Assembly (NCBI GenBank): GCA_910578795.1
Contig: CAJTSD010000012.1
Coordinates: 1-64,000, forward strand
Length of the DNA stretch: 64,000 bases
DNA from: an uncultured Lachnospiraceae bacterium
Lineage (GTDB): Bacteria > Bacillota > Clostridia > Lachnospirales > Lachnospiraceae
Direction: 5' to 3'
Below, one piece after another: positions 17,116 through 26,770 of the stretch. The position numbers and the translations under genes were made by a program. The first letter of the stretch is position 1, and every line of letters starts with the position of its first letter. The notes under the pieces were generated by a model, which had not been told where the DNA came from, made no database searches, and was given only the letters and a program-made list of their open reading frames with translations.

Positions 17116-17937
17116 CTATTGCACTGCGGAAATCAATATCCGTTCCCCGTCATCAGGCACCAGTAAATTTCCGGAAAAGAACTGCTGCCCCTCTTCCCGA
17201 TACCGTTCTTTGCGCTCCTGTATATGACTGTCCTCCGTATGCATCAGAATTAAATTCTCCACCTTGTTTTCCTCCGCCATGACACAGGCGTCCTTTACCG
17301 TTCCGTGGTGCTTTTCGTAAGGCTTAAACTGCTCCCGCTCGGAATACAGGCAAAACGCCTCATGCAGCAAGTACCTGCACCCCTTCGCCCTGCCGTACAA
17401 TTCCTTTTTCAGCGGCTCGTCCCCGCAAAAGAGCAGCCGTTCCTCTTCGATTGCAAACCCATACTGCACACGCTTTGTTGACAGAATATCAAAAAAGGTA
17501 ACTGTTCTGTGAAGAATCGAATACGACTCCCCGTCCCGCAGCACAATCAAATGCATGCGATTCCCAAACAATGCCATAATTTTAGGCTCCAACACAATCC
17601 CGCAAATCGTCTGCAAGTCCTCCATCGCCTCTTTGCACGCATAAATCCGAAAATCCTCCGCATAAGTTCCCCGCAGCATCAACTGCCCAATCATTCTTAT
17701 CACCCAAATAGCGCCCAAAATATGGTCCGAGTGCGTATGTGTCAGAAACAAATCATGAATTTGCGCCAGTCCAATCCCCTGCTCCTCTAAAATCCGTAGA
17801 ATCTGATTTCCGCCGCCCGCGTCCACCAAAAAACACTGCTCTTTTTCACTGAACACAAAGCAGGTATTGTAGCACTTCGTCACTGTCGCTTGCCCCGTTC
17901 CAAGCATTGTCAAATAAAATTTATCCTCTGTCATCAT
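17116..17937 (-). CDS. Metallo-beta-lactamase-fold hydrolase, RNase Z-like
   Basis: This 273-residue protein carries the metal-binding motif HTHSDH (about residue 67), a second ligand region LLFCGDEPL, HEAF, and a late KHHGT histidine. The opening LTMLGTGQATVTKCYNTCF resembles the RNase Z/ElaC and arylsulfatase-like branch. The substrate could be RNA or a small ester; sequence does not decide. AGGGG lies 9 bases before the ATG. It is the accessory-block gene nearest to priA. Confidence 0.82.
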   Translation of the reverse strand: MMTEDKFYLTMLGTGQATVTKCYNTCFVFSEKEQCFLVDAGGGNQILRILEEQGIGLAQIHDLFLTHTHSDHILGAIWVIRMIGQLMLRGTYAEDFRIYACKEAMEDLQTICGIVLEPKIMALFGNRMHLIVLRDGESYSILHRTVTFFDILSTKRVQYGFAIEEERLLFCGDEPLKKELYGRAKGCRYLLHEAFCLYSEREQFKPYEKHHGTVKDACVMAEENKVENLILMHTEDSHIQERKERYREEGQQFFSGNLLVPDDGERILISAVQ

Positions 17938-17975
17938 CAAATAACACCCCTAAATTTCAAAACATTTTCCCCACA

Positions 17976-20255
17976 TCAATAACTGCTCATCGGATTAAAG
18001 TCAAACTGCACACTGTCACTGTTCCACTGCTTCTCGTTCATCAACTGCTCTAGCGTGTCCTTCACCGCCACTAAAACCGCATAATTTCTATGCTTTACAT
18101 AAAACACAAACCGATACACATCGTTAATTTTCCCAACGCTCGCGCTCGACGGTCCAATCACCGCAGGCATTTTGTCCACAAAGCGCCCTCTCGCGCAATC
18201 CGCTAATTCCCTTGCGTGCTCCGCGCCCGTAAGCTCGTCAGCCGCCGTCACAAGCACCGCCATCATGTGCGCGGCAGGCGGATACGACATCAGTTCCCGA
18301 TAGGAAATCTCCTCGTCAAAAAAGCCCTCGTAATCCTGCGCAGCCGCATGGACAATCGTATAATGCTCCGGCTGGTACGTCTGTATCACCACCTCGCCCG
18401 CAAGCGCACCCCTGCCCGCGCGCCCTGCCGCCTGTGTCAGCAATTGAAACGTACGTTCTCCTGCCCTGAAATCATTCGCATGCAATGACATATCCGCCGC
18501 AAGAATCCCCACAAGCGTCACCTTCGCAAAGTCATGCCCTTTCACAATCATCTGCGTCCCGACAAGAATATCCGCCTCTTCGTTTGCAAAGGCAGATAAC
18601 AATTTTTCATAGCTGTCCTTCGTCCTTGTCGTGTCCGCGTCCATGCGCAGCACGCGCGCACTTGGAAATTCCTTGTGCAAAAGCTCCTCAATCTGCTGCG
18701 TTCCGGCACGAAAGCCCAAAATATATTTGGAACCGCACTGCGGACAAAGCGTCACATTCGGCGTTTCATAACCGCAGTAATGGCACACAAGCCTGCTCGT
18801 TTTCCGGTAACGGTCAGTATGCTCCGAAAGCGACACGTCGCAGTGCGGGCATTTCATCACATGACCGCACGCACGGCACGACACAAATCCCGCGTACCCC
18901 CTCCGATTCAAAAAAAGCATAATCTGCTCGCCCTTTTTTAAACGGTCGGCAATCAGAGAGGAAAGCCGCCTGCTGAAAATCGAACGGTTTCCCTCCTTTA
19001 ACTCAACACGCAAATCCTCCACATAAACATGCGGCAGCGCACCGCCCGCAAGCCGTTCCTTCAGCGTAAACAGCGTAATCTCGCCCCGTTTTGCCTTGTC
19101 ATACGTTTCCACCGACGGGGTCGCGGAGCCAAGCACCAGGCTTGCGCCCTTCATGCGGCAAAGCTCGCCCGCAACCTCCCTTGCATGGTACTTCGGCATC
19201 GTTTCACTCTTATAGCTGCTCTCATGCTCCTCGTCGATAATCACAAGCCCAAGCCGCTCAAACGGCGTAAACAGTGCAGACCGCGGACCGATGATAATGT
19301 CAATCTCACCCCGCCTTGCGCGCTCGCACTGGTCGGAACGCTCCCCCGCAGAAAGCCTTGAATTCATCACGGAAACGCGCTCGCCAAACCGCTGGTAAAA
19401 CCGAATTAGCGTCTGATACGTCAGCGCAATTTCGGGAATTAACATCACCGCCTGCTTTCCCCTGCGGATAACGTGCTCAATCAGCGCCATGTAAACCTCC
19501 GTCTTGCCGCTCCCCGTTACGCCGTGGATTAAATAGGTTTTGCGTATTCCGTTTTCATATTCTCCCGTGATTGCCTCGACAATCGCACGCTGCTTTGGGG
19601 AAAGTTCCTTTTTGCCTTGATTCTGCCACCCCTCTGAAACTGCAGCGGGAAGCGGATTTCGGTATGTATTAGACGCCTCAACCTTTACAAGCCCTGCCTT
19701 TACCAAAGACTGGATTGTCTGCGGCGCGATATTCAGCTTCCCTGTGACAAGCGGATACGGCAAAACAGGCTGCATGCCCAACTCCTGCATTAATCTCGCC
19801 TTCGCTGTCTGATGCTTTGCCTCGAACTCATGTGCGTGCATAACTGCCGTGTCCGCGTCGACAAGACAACGCAGGGTGCGCTTTACAACCTGTTTCATTT
19901 TCTGTTTCACGGGCAGAACGGTTTTAAGCGCCGAAATCATGGTTGCGCCGTAGTTGTTTTTAATCCACCACGCAAGCCTGACTGCATCGCTTTCCACCGT
20001 CACCGCCCCTTCGATAACCGCCTCAATATTTTTTAATTTTGCAACATCATACTCCGCTTTATCAGTAAGCTCCATGACATAGCCCCTGATACGCTTATTT
20101 CCCATGCCAAACGGAATCGTCACCGCCATGCCGACCTCAATTTTTCCCAAAAGCGCATCGGGGATTTTATACTGAAAGGGGCGGTCCACCTTTTCATGGG
20201 AAATATCCACAATAATATTCGCAAATCTGCCTGTCATCAATTTTGTTTCCAACAT
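17976..20255 (-). CDS. priA: Primosomal replication-restart helicase PriA
   Basis: This roughly 759-residue DNA helicase reloads replication forks. The N-terminal 3'-DNA-binding domain starts FANIIVDISHEKVDRPFQY. Helicase motifs include HGVTGSGKTEVYM (Walker A), IDEEHESSYK (DEEH box), GSATPSVETY and AAGRAGRG. Eight zinc-binding cysteines lie in CRACGHVMKCPHC and CHYCGYETPNVTLCPQCG. The start is uncertain: GGAGG is only 3 bases before ATG 20255 and 6 bases before the next codon, a TTG. murE lies just upstream. Confidence 0.96.
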   Translation of the reverse strand: MLETKLMTGRFANIIVDISHEKVDRPFQYKIPDALLGKIEVGMAVTIPFGMGNKRIRGYVMELTDKAEYDVAKLKNIEAVIEGAVTVESDAVRLAWWIKNNYGATMISALKTVLPVKQKMKQVVKRTLRCLVDADTAVMHAHEFEAKHQTAKARLMQELGMQPVLPYPLVTGKLNIAPQTIQSLVKAGLVKVEASNTYRNPLPAAVSEGWQNQGKKELSPKQRAIVEAITGEYENGIRKTYLIHGVTGSGKTEVYMALIEHVIRRGKQAVMLIPEIALTYQTLIRFYQRFGERVSVMNSRLSAGERSDQCERARRGEIDIIIGPRSALFTPFERLGLVIIDEEHESSYKSETMPKYHAREVAGELCRMKGASLVLGSATPSVETYDKAKRGEITLFTLKERLAGGALPHVYVEDLRVELKEGNRSIFSRRLSSLIADRLKKGEQIMLFLNRRGYAGFVSCRACGHVMKCPHCDVSLSEHTDRYRKTSRLVCHYCGYETPNVTLCPQCGSKYILGFRAGTQQIEELLHKEFPSARVLRMDADTTRTKDSYEKLLSAFANEEADILVGTQMIVKGHDFAKVTLVGILAADMSLHANDFRAGERTFQLLTQAAGRAGRGALAGEVVIQTYQPEHYTIVHAAAQDYEGFFDEEISYRELMSYPPAAHMMAVLVTAADELTGAEHARELADCARGRFVDKMPAVIGPSSASVGKINDVYRFVFYVKHRNYAVLVAVKDTLEQLMNEKQWNSDSVQFDFNPMSSY

Positions 20256-20278
20256 AATCCTCCATGCTGTCAATAACC

Positions 20279-20330
20279 TGCAAATTTGGGTGTCAGCACA
20301 AATTTGCCATCAAAAATCTTTGATTTTTAA
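20279..20330. other. Two short hairpins between murE and priA
   Basis: GCAAATTTG and CAAATTTGC form 9-bp arms around a 10-base loop, followed by AAAAATC/GATTTTT. On the minus strand they lie just after the murE stop. The second hairpin has a T-rich arm and may partly terminate murE transcripts before priA. Confidence 0.4.
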
Positions 20331-21796
20331 TTTATCTCATTCAGTATCTCATCAATCAAAACGCGCTCATCCATCGGGTATTTGACACCCTTAATCTCCT
20401 GATAATCCTCGTGCCCCTTTCCGGCAAGCACAATAATATCACCCTTCTGCCCATGCGTAATCGCGTATTTGATTGCCTCTTTCCGGTCACAAATCTCAAT
20501 ATACGTTCCGTCCGTCTTTCCAATCCCCGTCTTAATGTCGTTAATAATGTCCTGCGGCTCCTCAAAACGCGGGTTGTCGGACGTGATAATCGTCAAATCC
20601 GCAAGCCTTCCGCTCACCTCGCCCATCTCATAACGTCTTAGCTTCGAGCGGTTTCCGCCGCACCCGAACAAACAGACAAGGCGGTTTGGATTGTATTCCT
20701 TTAATGTCGTCAAAAGACTCTCAAGCGCCATCGCGTTATGCGCATAGTCAATCATCAGGGTAAAGTCATTGGATACCTTGACCATTTCAATCCTGCCCTT
20801 TACCTTCGCTCCCAAAAGCGCCTTTTTGATGTTCGCCTCATTCACGCCGAAATGCCTGCAAATCGCAATCGCCGTAAGCGCGTTGTAAGCGCTGAATTTT
20901 CCGGGAATATCCGTTTCGATTTCCATATTTAAAAGCCCCGACACTTTAAAGCCAATCCCCAAAAAGCCCGCGCCCGTGACAAGCTTTAAATCGCTCGCAC
21001 GCAGATCCGCCTGCGCGTCAAAGCCGTAGGTTTCCAGCTCGCATGTATGATTTTTCACAATTCGTTCCCAGTGCTGATCATCGCGGTTTACAATACCCAC
21101 CCTGCACTGTCCAAAAAGCATCGCCTTACAGTCAAGATATTCCTCAAAGTCCGCGTGCTCATTCGGTCCGATATGGTCCGGCTCAATGTTCGTAAAAATA
21201 CCATAGTCAAACGTAAAACCCTGTGTCCTGTGCATCTTAAAGCCCTGCGAGGACGCCTCAATCACCACCGCATCACAGCCGATGTCCTTCATTTCCTTAA
21301 AATACTGCTGCAATACAAACGACTCGGGCGTGGTGTTGGATGCGGGGATCACCTTGTCGCCGATAATCGTTTCAATCGTTCCCACAAGACCTACCTTATA
21401 GCCCGCATTTTCAAGAATATATTTGACAAGATACGTCGTCGTCGTCTTTCCCTTTGTCCCCGTCACACCGATGATTTTCATGCTGTCCGCAGGGTTTCCG
21501 AAATAATTCGCGGAAATAAACGCCATCGCGTATCTTGTGTCCGCCACCCTGATGACCGTGACGTTTTTGTCCTTTGGCAGCTCCACCTCTTTGCTTACCA
21601 CAAGCGCCGCCGCGCCGTCCGCAACCGCCTGCGCCGCCGCGTTGTGCCCGTCAAAGTTTGCGCCTTCAATACAGATAAAAAGACAGTCCTTTGTGATTTT
21701 TCTTGAATCGTTCACGACCTTGGAAATCATCGTGTCCGTACTGCCGCTTATGCATTCGTACTCAAAGCCGTTTAGTAAGTCATTACATTTTAACAT
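20327..21796 (-). CDS. murE: UDP-MurNAc-tripeptide synthetase, meso-diaminopimelate type
   Basis: This 489-residue Mur ligase adds the third peptide residue to UDP-MurNAc-L-Ala-D-Glu. The ATP loop GVTGTKGKTTTTYL, the carbamylated-lysine region EEYLDCKAMLF and the C-terminal motif SDNPRFEEP are visible. The DNPR signature selects meso-diaminopimelate rather than lysine, which predicts a DAP-type wall. The start at 21796 has GAGG 9 bases before it; a longer frame upstream lacks homology. A terminator separates it from atpC upstream. Confidence 0.95.
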   Translation of the reverse strand: MLKCNDLLNGFEYECISGSTDTMISKVVNDSRKITKDCLFICIEGANFDGHNAAAQAVADGAAALVVSKEVELPKDKNVTVIRVADTRYAMAFISANYFGNPADSMKIIGVTGTKGKTTTTYLVKYILENAGYKVGLVGTIETIIGDKVIPASNTTPESFVLQQYFKEMKDIGCDAVVIEASSQGFKMHRTQGFTFDYGIFTNIEPDHIGPNEHADFEEYLDCKAMLFGQCRVGIVNRDDQHWERIVKNHTCELETYGFDAQADLRASDLKLVTGAGFLGIGFKVSGLLNMEIETDIPGKFSAYNALTAIAICRHFGVNEANIKKALLGAKVKGRIEMVKVSNDFTLMIDYAHNAMALESLLTTLKEYNPNRLVCLFGCGGNRSKLRRYEMGEVSGRLADLTIITSDNPRFEEPQDIINDIKTGIGKTDGTYIEICDRKEAIKYAITHGQKGDIIVLAGKGHEDYQEIKGVKYPMDERVLIDEILNEIN

Positions 21797-21904
21797 CACC
21801 GTTTGCCTCGCTTTATTATTTATTATAGTCAATGGCAGCACCTTTTGTCATTGACTTTATCATCTAATTTAAAGGATAGCATATTTGTAGGGATTAATCA
21901 AGAA

Positions 21905-21943
21905 AGCATAAAACGAAAATACGGGTGCCCTACCAAACACCCG
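21905..21943 (-). terminator. Terminator after the ATP synthase operon
   Basis: The minus strand forms CGGGTG, a 10-base loop, CACCCG (21943-21922), followed by TATTTTCGTTTT. It lies about 42 bp after the atpC stop and before the murE promoter region. Confidence 0.7.
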
Positions 21944-21984
21944 CAAATCCGATTTCATCCTTCTATTATTAAAAATATCTTCTA

Positions 21985-22413
21985 TTACATATGCCTTCCC
22001 TTCGCGTCATCATAATGCCGTTTCACCTCAAGGCGGTTAATTTCCCTTGCGAGCGTCGCCTGCGCGGAGTGGTACTCCCGAATGCTGCGTTTCTGCAAAA
22101 TCGCTTCCTTCGCCTCGTCCGCCATTCTTTTTGCGCGGTTGACATCAATCTCCTCAGGGCGTTCCGCCGTATCGACCAATACCAGCACGTCATTGTTTTC
22201 GACCTTGACAAGTCCTGCGGATACTGCCGCAAACTGCTCCTGACCGTCTGGTATCCGATAAGTAAGCTCTCCTGGAACCACTGCGCTTATCATATTGCTG
22301 TGGTTGGCAAGGATTCCGTACTGCCCCTGTAAAGTGGGAACTATCAGGGATTCACAGGGACCTTCATACAGAACATTATCCGCTGCCAAAATCGAAACCT
22401 GAAACGTACTCAT
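21985..22413 (-). CDS. atpC: ATP synthase F1 epsilon subunit
   Basis: This 142-residue epsilon subunit has the beta-sandwich domain (about 1-85: FQVSILAADNVLYEGPCESL, YGILANHSNMISAVVPG) and a C-terminal two-helix hairpin containing EIDVNRAKRMADEAKEA. The helices can inhibit the rotor in the family. It overlaps atpD by 4 bp and ends the operon. Confidence 0.95.
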   Translation of the reverse strand: MSTFQVSILAADNVLYEGPCESLIVPTLQGQYGILANHSNMISAVVPGELTYRIPDGQEQFAAVSAGLVKVENNDVLVLVDTAERPEEIDVNRAKRMADEAKEAILQKRSIREYHSAQATLAREINRLEVKRHYDDAKGRHM

Positions 22414-23816
22414 GCCTGCGCCTCCTGCTTCATCTGCTCCGCCTTTTTCACTACATCATCAATGGTTCCCACATTGTAGAATGCAGCTTCGGGGTATTCG
22501 TCCATCGCACCGTTGATAATGGCGCGAAAGCCGCGGATTGTCTCGCCAAGCGGCACATAAATGCCGGGGATTCCCGTAAACTTCTCCGCCACATGCGTCG
22601 GCTGTGCCAAGAAACGCTGGATTTTTCTAGCGCGCGTAACTGTCTGTTTGTCCTCGTCGCTCAATTCATCCATACCGAGAATCGCAATGATATCCTGCAA
22701 TTCATTATACTTTTGCAGAATCTCCTGTACCGCCCTTGCAACCTCGTAATGCTCCTCGCCGACGACATCCGCCTCCAAAATGCGGGAAGTTGACGCAAGC
22801 GGGTCCACCGCAGGGTAAATACCCTGCTCTGCGATTTTACGGTTCAACACCGTCGTTGCGTCCAAGTGCGTAAAGGTCGTCGCAGGAGCGGGATCGGTCA
22901 AGTCGTCCGCAGGTACATAGACCGCCTGCACGGAAGTTACGGAACCGCTCTTTGTCGAAGTAATCCGTTCCTGCAAAGCGCCCATTTCCCCCGCAAGCGT
23001 CGGCTGATATCCAACAGCGGAGGGCATTCTGCCAAGCAACGTCGAAACCTCGCTGCCCGCCTGCACAAATCGGAATATATTATCGATAAACAGCAAAACG
23101 TCCTTGTGCTCCTCGTCCCGAAAATATTCCGCCATCGTAAGTCCCGAAAGCGCCACCCGCATACGCACGCCTGGAGATTCGTTCATCTGTCCGAACACAA
23201 GCGCCGTCTTGTCCGCAACGCCGCTCTCCCGCATTTCCGTCCAAAGGTCATTTCCCTCACGGCTTCTCTCGCCCACTCCAGTAAAAATAGAGTACCCGCC
23301 GTGTTCCATCGCGACATTATGAATCAATTCCTGTATCAGCACCGTTTTGCCGACGCCTGCCCCGCCAAACAGACCGATTTTGCCACCCTTTGGATACGGC
23401 TCCAATAAGTCAATCACCTTAATTCCCGTTTCCAGTATTTCCACAACAGGACGCTGTTCTTCAAACTTGGGCGGCTTCCTGTGGATTGCCCACCATGTCT
23501 CCTCGTCTGAAATCGGAGGTTCTCCATCAATCGGCTGTCCAAGCACGTTAAACATCCTTCCAAGCGTGCAGACGCCGACCGGCACCCGAATACCGTAGCC
23601 GTCCGCCCTGACTTCCATTCCCCTTGAAAGGTTTTCGCTTTCCGCAAGCATAATGCAGCGCACCGTATCCCTGCCGATATGCTGCGCCACTTCCATTACC
23701 CGTTCCTTTCCATCGACTGATACGGTCAACGCTTCTTTTATTCTTGGCAGATGCCCCTGTTCAAATTCGCAGTCAATCACCGGACCTGATATTTCCACAA
23801 TTTTCCCTGTCGTCAT
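22410..23816 (-). CDS. atpD: ATP synthase F1 beta subunit
   Basis: This 468-residue catalytic subunit has the Walker A GGAGVGKTVLIQELI, catalytic Glu and Arg finger region GVGERSREGNDL, LLFIDNIFRF (Walker B) and the DELSDE motif of the DELSEED lever. Length is normal. It overlaps atpG and atpC by 4 bp each, so the three are translationally coupled. Confidence 0.97.
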   Translation of the reverse strand: MTTGKIVEISGPVIDCEFEQGHLPRIKEALTVSVDGKERVMEVAQHIGRDTVRCIMLAESENLSRGMEVRADGYGIRVPVGVCTLGRMFNVLGQPIDGEPPISDEETWWAIHRKPPKFEEQRPVVEILETGIKVIDLLEPYPKGGKIGLFGGAGVGKTVLIQELIHNVAMEHGGYSIFTGVGERSREGNDLWTEMRESGVADKTALVFGQMNESPGVRMRVALSGLTMAEYFRDEEHKDVLLFIDNIFRFVQAGSEVSTLLGRMPSAVGYQPTLAGEMGALQERITSTKSGSVTSVQAVYVPADDLTDPAPATTFTHLDATTVLNRKIAEQGIYPAVDPLASTSRILEADVVGEEHYEVARAVQEILQKYNELQDIIAILGMDELSDEDKQTVTRARKIQRFLAQPTHVAEKFTGIPGIYVPLGETIRGFRAIINGAMDEYPEAAFYNVGTIDDVVKKAEQMKQEAQA

Positions 23817-24733
23817 GAATGTTCAACCTCCTCCAACTGCTTTTTTAACCGTTTCCTTTTCTGTGCCTTTGCACCTGCGGAAACCTCCGTAATCTCCTGT
23901 GTAATCGCAGCCTGCCGCACACGGTTGTATTGGACGGACAGTTCACCGAGAATCTTTTCCGCATTCTGATTTGCCGCGTTCATCGCCGCCATTCTTGCAT
24001 TCTGCTCACTGCAAAAGCTGTCCACCAAGGCACTGTAAATAAAGCCCGAAACATAACTTTGCATCACGTTATCGAGCACCAAACGAATCGACGGGAAAAA
24101 TTCAAACGGCGATGTGACCGCTTTTTCTTCCGCATTGGAAACAAACTGTTTTCTGTGGAACGGCAGAATTCTTGTACACTTTGCCTCTCCCTCCAAATTT
24201 CCCTTTAAATCCGTATAAATCACAAATATTTTGTCCACCTCATGGCGGTCAAAGAAATCCAGCAAAATCGCACTGATTTCCCTTGCCCTGCTCAAGGTCG
24301 GATTTTGTGCCGTGTATAAAAAACTGCGCTCTACGGGAATATGGTGCTTTAAAAAATACTGCCGACCGTATTCCCCGACCACAAACAGCTTTGTGTCAGG
24401 GTGCTCCAAAAGCTGCTCCTTCGCCCGTTTAATTGCATTTTGATTATAGGGTCCCGCAAGTCCCTTGTCCGCCGTAATCACTAAACACGCGTACGTACGG
24501 TCGAGAAGATGACTGCCATCCGCAGGATAAAAATATTTGCTCTCAACATCGCCTGCCGTGCGGAAAATACGCTTGATTTCCGCCTGCAAAGCAGTGAAAT
24601 ACGGTCTTGTCCTGTCCAGCTCGTTTTTTGCCTTGCGCATTTTTGTGGAAGCTATCAGATACATGGCATTTGTGATTTTCTGCGTATCCCGTATGCTGTG
24701 CATCCGCAGCCTGATTTCCTTCGCATTCGTCAT
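23813..24733 (-). CDS. atpG: ATP synthase F1 gamma subunit with C-terminal extension
   Basis: This 306-residue central stalk subunit is somewhat longer than the usual 285-290. The N-terminal rotor helix reads AKEIRLRMHSIRDTQKITNA and the C-terminal helix contains EQNARMAAMNAANQNAEKI and YNRVRQAAITQEITEV. After the normal end (about GAKA) the protein continues with about 17 highly charged residues (QKRKRLKKQLEEVEHS). The ATG at 24733 is preferred over an adjacent GTG. Confidence 0.94.
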   Translation of the reverse strand: MTNAKEIRLRMHSIRDTQKITNAMYLIASTKMRKAKNELDRTRPYFTALQAEIKRIFRTAGDVESKYFYPADGSHLLDRTYACLVITADKGLAGPYNQNAIKRAKEQLLEHPDTKLFVVGEYGRQYFLKHHIPVERSFLYTAQNPTLSRAREISAILLDFFDRHEVDKIFVIYTDLKGNLEGEAKCTRILPFHRKQFVSNAEEKAVTSPFEFFPSIRLVLDNVMQSYVSGFIYSALVDSFCSEQNARMAAMNAANQNAEKILGELSVQYNRVRQAAITQEITEVSAGAKAQKRKRLKKQLEEVEHS

Positions 24734-24746
24734 CACAAACCACCCC

Positions 24747-26315
24747 TTATTCTTGTGCCTGCGTCTTTTGATACTGCTTTGACGCGCTTAAAATCCGCTC
24801 CATGCTCTCCTGCGTAAGAATGCCGCTTTTCTCGATTTCCACACAGACGTCAGGAAGCTGCTCCTGTACATATGCCGTCAATCCCTTGCCAAATGCAGGA
24901 ATTTTCTCGGTGGGAACCGTCTGCATAACATGATGAAGCGCCGCAACCAAGAGAATGACCTGTTCTACCTGTTTCAGCGGATGATACTGTGCCTGTTTTA
25001 AAAGCGCCATCAGCCCCTGTCCGAAAATCAGCTGGCTCTTTGTCACCTCATCCAAGTCACCTGAAAACTGCGTAAAGACCTGCATTTCCCGATACTGTGC
25101 CAGTTCCAGCCGGATATCTCCTGCCGCCTTTTTCATCGCCTTGGTCTGTGCGTCACCGCCGACACGCGATACGGATAAGCCGACATTGACCGCAGGTCTT
25201 TGCCCTTCAAAAAACAATGCGCTTTCCAAAAAGATCTGCCCGTCCGTAATCGAAATAATGTTTGTCGGAATATAAGCAGACACATCACCTGCCTGCGTTT
25301 CCACAATCGGGAGTGCCGTCATACTGCCGCCGCCAAGCGCCTCCGACAAATGTGCGGAACGCTCCAAAAGGCGGGAATGCAGATAAAACACGTCGCCCGG
25401 ATACGCCTCGCGCCCCGGAGAGCGTTCCAAAAGCAGGCTGAGCGCGCGGTACGCGATGGCATGCTTGGAAAGGTCGTCGTACACAATCAGCACATCCCTG
25501 CCTTTTCCCATAAAATATTCTCCCAACGCACATCCCGCATAGGGCGCAATGTACTGCAAAGGCGCCGTGTCACTGGCAGTTGCGTTTACGATAATCGTAT
25601 AATTTAACGCGTCCTTTCTGCGCAGAGTTTCCACAAGCTGCGCCACGGAGGACGCCTTCTGTCCGATTGCCACATAAATGCAGACAACGTCTTTTCCTTT
25701 TTGGTTTAAAATCGTATCCAGTGCGATTGCCGTCTTTCCGGTCTGACGGTCACCGATAATCAGCTCCCGCTGTCCCTTGCCAATCGGAAACATCGCATCA
25801 ATTGCCAAAAGTCCTGTTTCCATCGGGCGGTTTACGGGCTGTCTGTCAATAATCCCGGGAGCAGGGGATTCCACGGGACGGTACCCTTCCTCATGGATTT
25901 TGCCCAAGCCGTCAATCGGATTGCCGAGCGCGTCAATCACACGCCCCAAAAATTCGTCGCCAACCGGAACACCCGCTGTTTTGCCCGTTCTCTTGACAAT
26001 ACTGCCTTCGCAGATGTCCTGTTCATCGCCAAAGAGAATACAACCGATTTCCCTGCGCCTTAAATCCTGCACCATGCCGCGAATACCGTTTGAAAAAATC
26101 AGGATTTCACCGTAGGTGGCATTCTCCAAGCCGCCGACCGTCGCAATGCCGTCACCAACCGTCAAAACCGTCCCGATTTCCTGCTCCATTTCAGACGGTG
26201 TCCAGTTGCTTACCGCCTCCTGCATAAGAGGAATGATATCGCCTTCCTGCGCGGCAAGTCCTGTCCATATCTTTTTTAACTGCTCAAGCTGCTCATCCAA
26301 AATCTGCTCATTCAT
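24747..26315 (-). CDS. atpA: ATP synthase F1 alpha subunit with longer N-terminus
   Basis: This 522-residue non-catalytic nucleotide-binding subunit has the P-loop GDRQTGKTAIALDTI, VYDDLSKHAIAYR and SVSRVGGDAQTKAMK. About 46 residues precede the conserved IGTVLTVGDGIA, more than the roughly 30 of E. coli, and they do not resemble the usual delta-binding N-terminus. The operon has no delta gene, so this segment may replace part of that contact. The ATG at 26315 overlaps the end of atpF by 8 bp. Confidence 0.95.
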   Translation of the reverse strand: MNEQILDEQLEQLKKIWTGLAAQEGDIIPLMQEAVSNWTPSEMEQEIGTVLTVGDGIATVGGLENATYGEILIFSNGIRGMVQDLRRREIGCILFGDEQDICEGSIVKRTGKTAGVPVGDEFLGRVIDALGNPIDGLGKIHEEGYRPVESPAPGIIDRQPVNRPMETGLLAIDAMFPIGKGQRELIIGDRQTGKTAIALDTILNQKGKDVVCIYVAIGQKASSVAQLVETLRRKDALNYTIIVNATASDTAPLQYIAPYAGCALGEYFMGKGRDVLIVYDDLSKHAIAYRALSLLLERSPGREAYPGDVFYLHSRLLERSAHLSEALGGGSMTALPIVETQAGDVSAYIPTNIISITDGQIFLESALFFEGQRPAVNVGLSVSRVGGDAQTKAMKKAAGDIRLELAQYREMQVFTQFSGDLDEVTKSQLIFGQGLMALLKQAQYHPLKQVEQVILLVAALHHVMQTVPTEKIPAFGKGLTAYVQEQLPDVCVEIEKSGILTQESMERILSASKQYQKTQAQE

Positions 26316-26757
26316 GCGATACCGCCTCCCCATGAAGCATTTTTACAGTTGCCGCCATTGCCAGTCCTACAATTTCCTCTTTTGCATCCTGAATAATTTT
26401 TTCTTTTTCGTGTTTTGCCGCCTGTTTTGCCTGTTCCAAAATCTGTTCTTTTTGTTTATTGGCATCATCCAAAATCATTTTAGCTGTTTTTTCAGCATCC
26501 CTTGCTGCCTGCTCCTTTTTGCGGTTTGCTTCCAAATCCGCGTTTTCCAAACGTTTCCTATACTCCTCTTCCTGCGCCTTTGCCTGCTCCAGCTTATCTG
26601 CCGCCTCTTGCTCCAGACCCTGATAATAGGCAATTCTTTGCTCCATGAAATTTTTAACAGGTTTATAAAGCAAAAAGTATAATCCGCCAGCCAAAATCGC
26701 AAAATTAAACAGATGAAGCAAAATCTGCTGCCAATCGATATTTAATGGGATTCCCAT
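26308..26757 (-). CDS. atpF: ATP synthase Fo b subunit
   Basis: This 149-residue peripheral stalk subunit has one N-terminal membrane helix (about 8-30: WQQILLHLFNFAILAGGLYF), then a long Lys/Glu/Ala-rich coiled coil to the end. It carries no delta domain, so it is not a b/delta fusion. The ATG has GGAGG 8 bases upstream. atpA starts within its last codons. Confidence 0.94.
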   Translation of the reverse strand: MGIPLNIDWQQILLHLFNFAILAGGLYFLLYKPVKNFMEQRIAYYQGLEQEAADKLEQAKAQEEEYRKRLENADLEANRKKEQAARDAEKTAKMILDDANKQKEQILEQAKQAAKHEKEKIIQDAKEEIVGLAMAATVKMLHGEAVSHE

Positions 26758-26770
26758 AGCAATCACCTCC

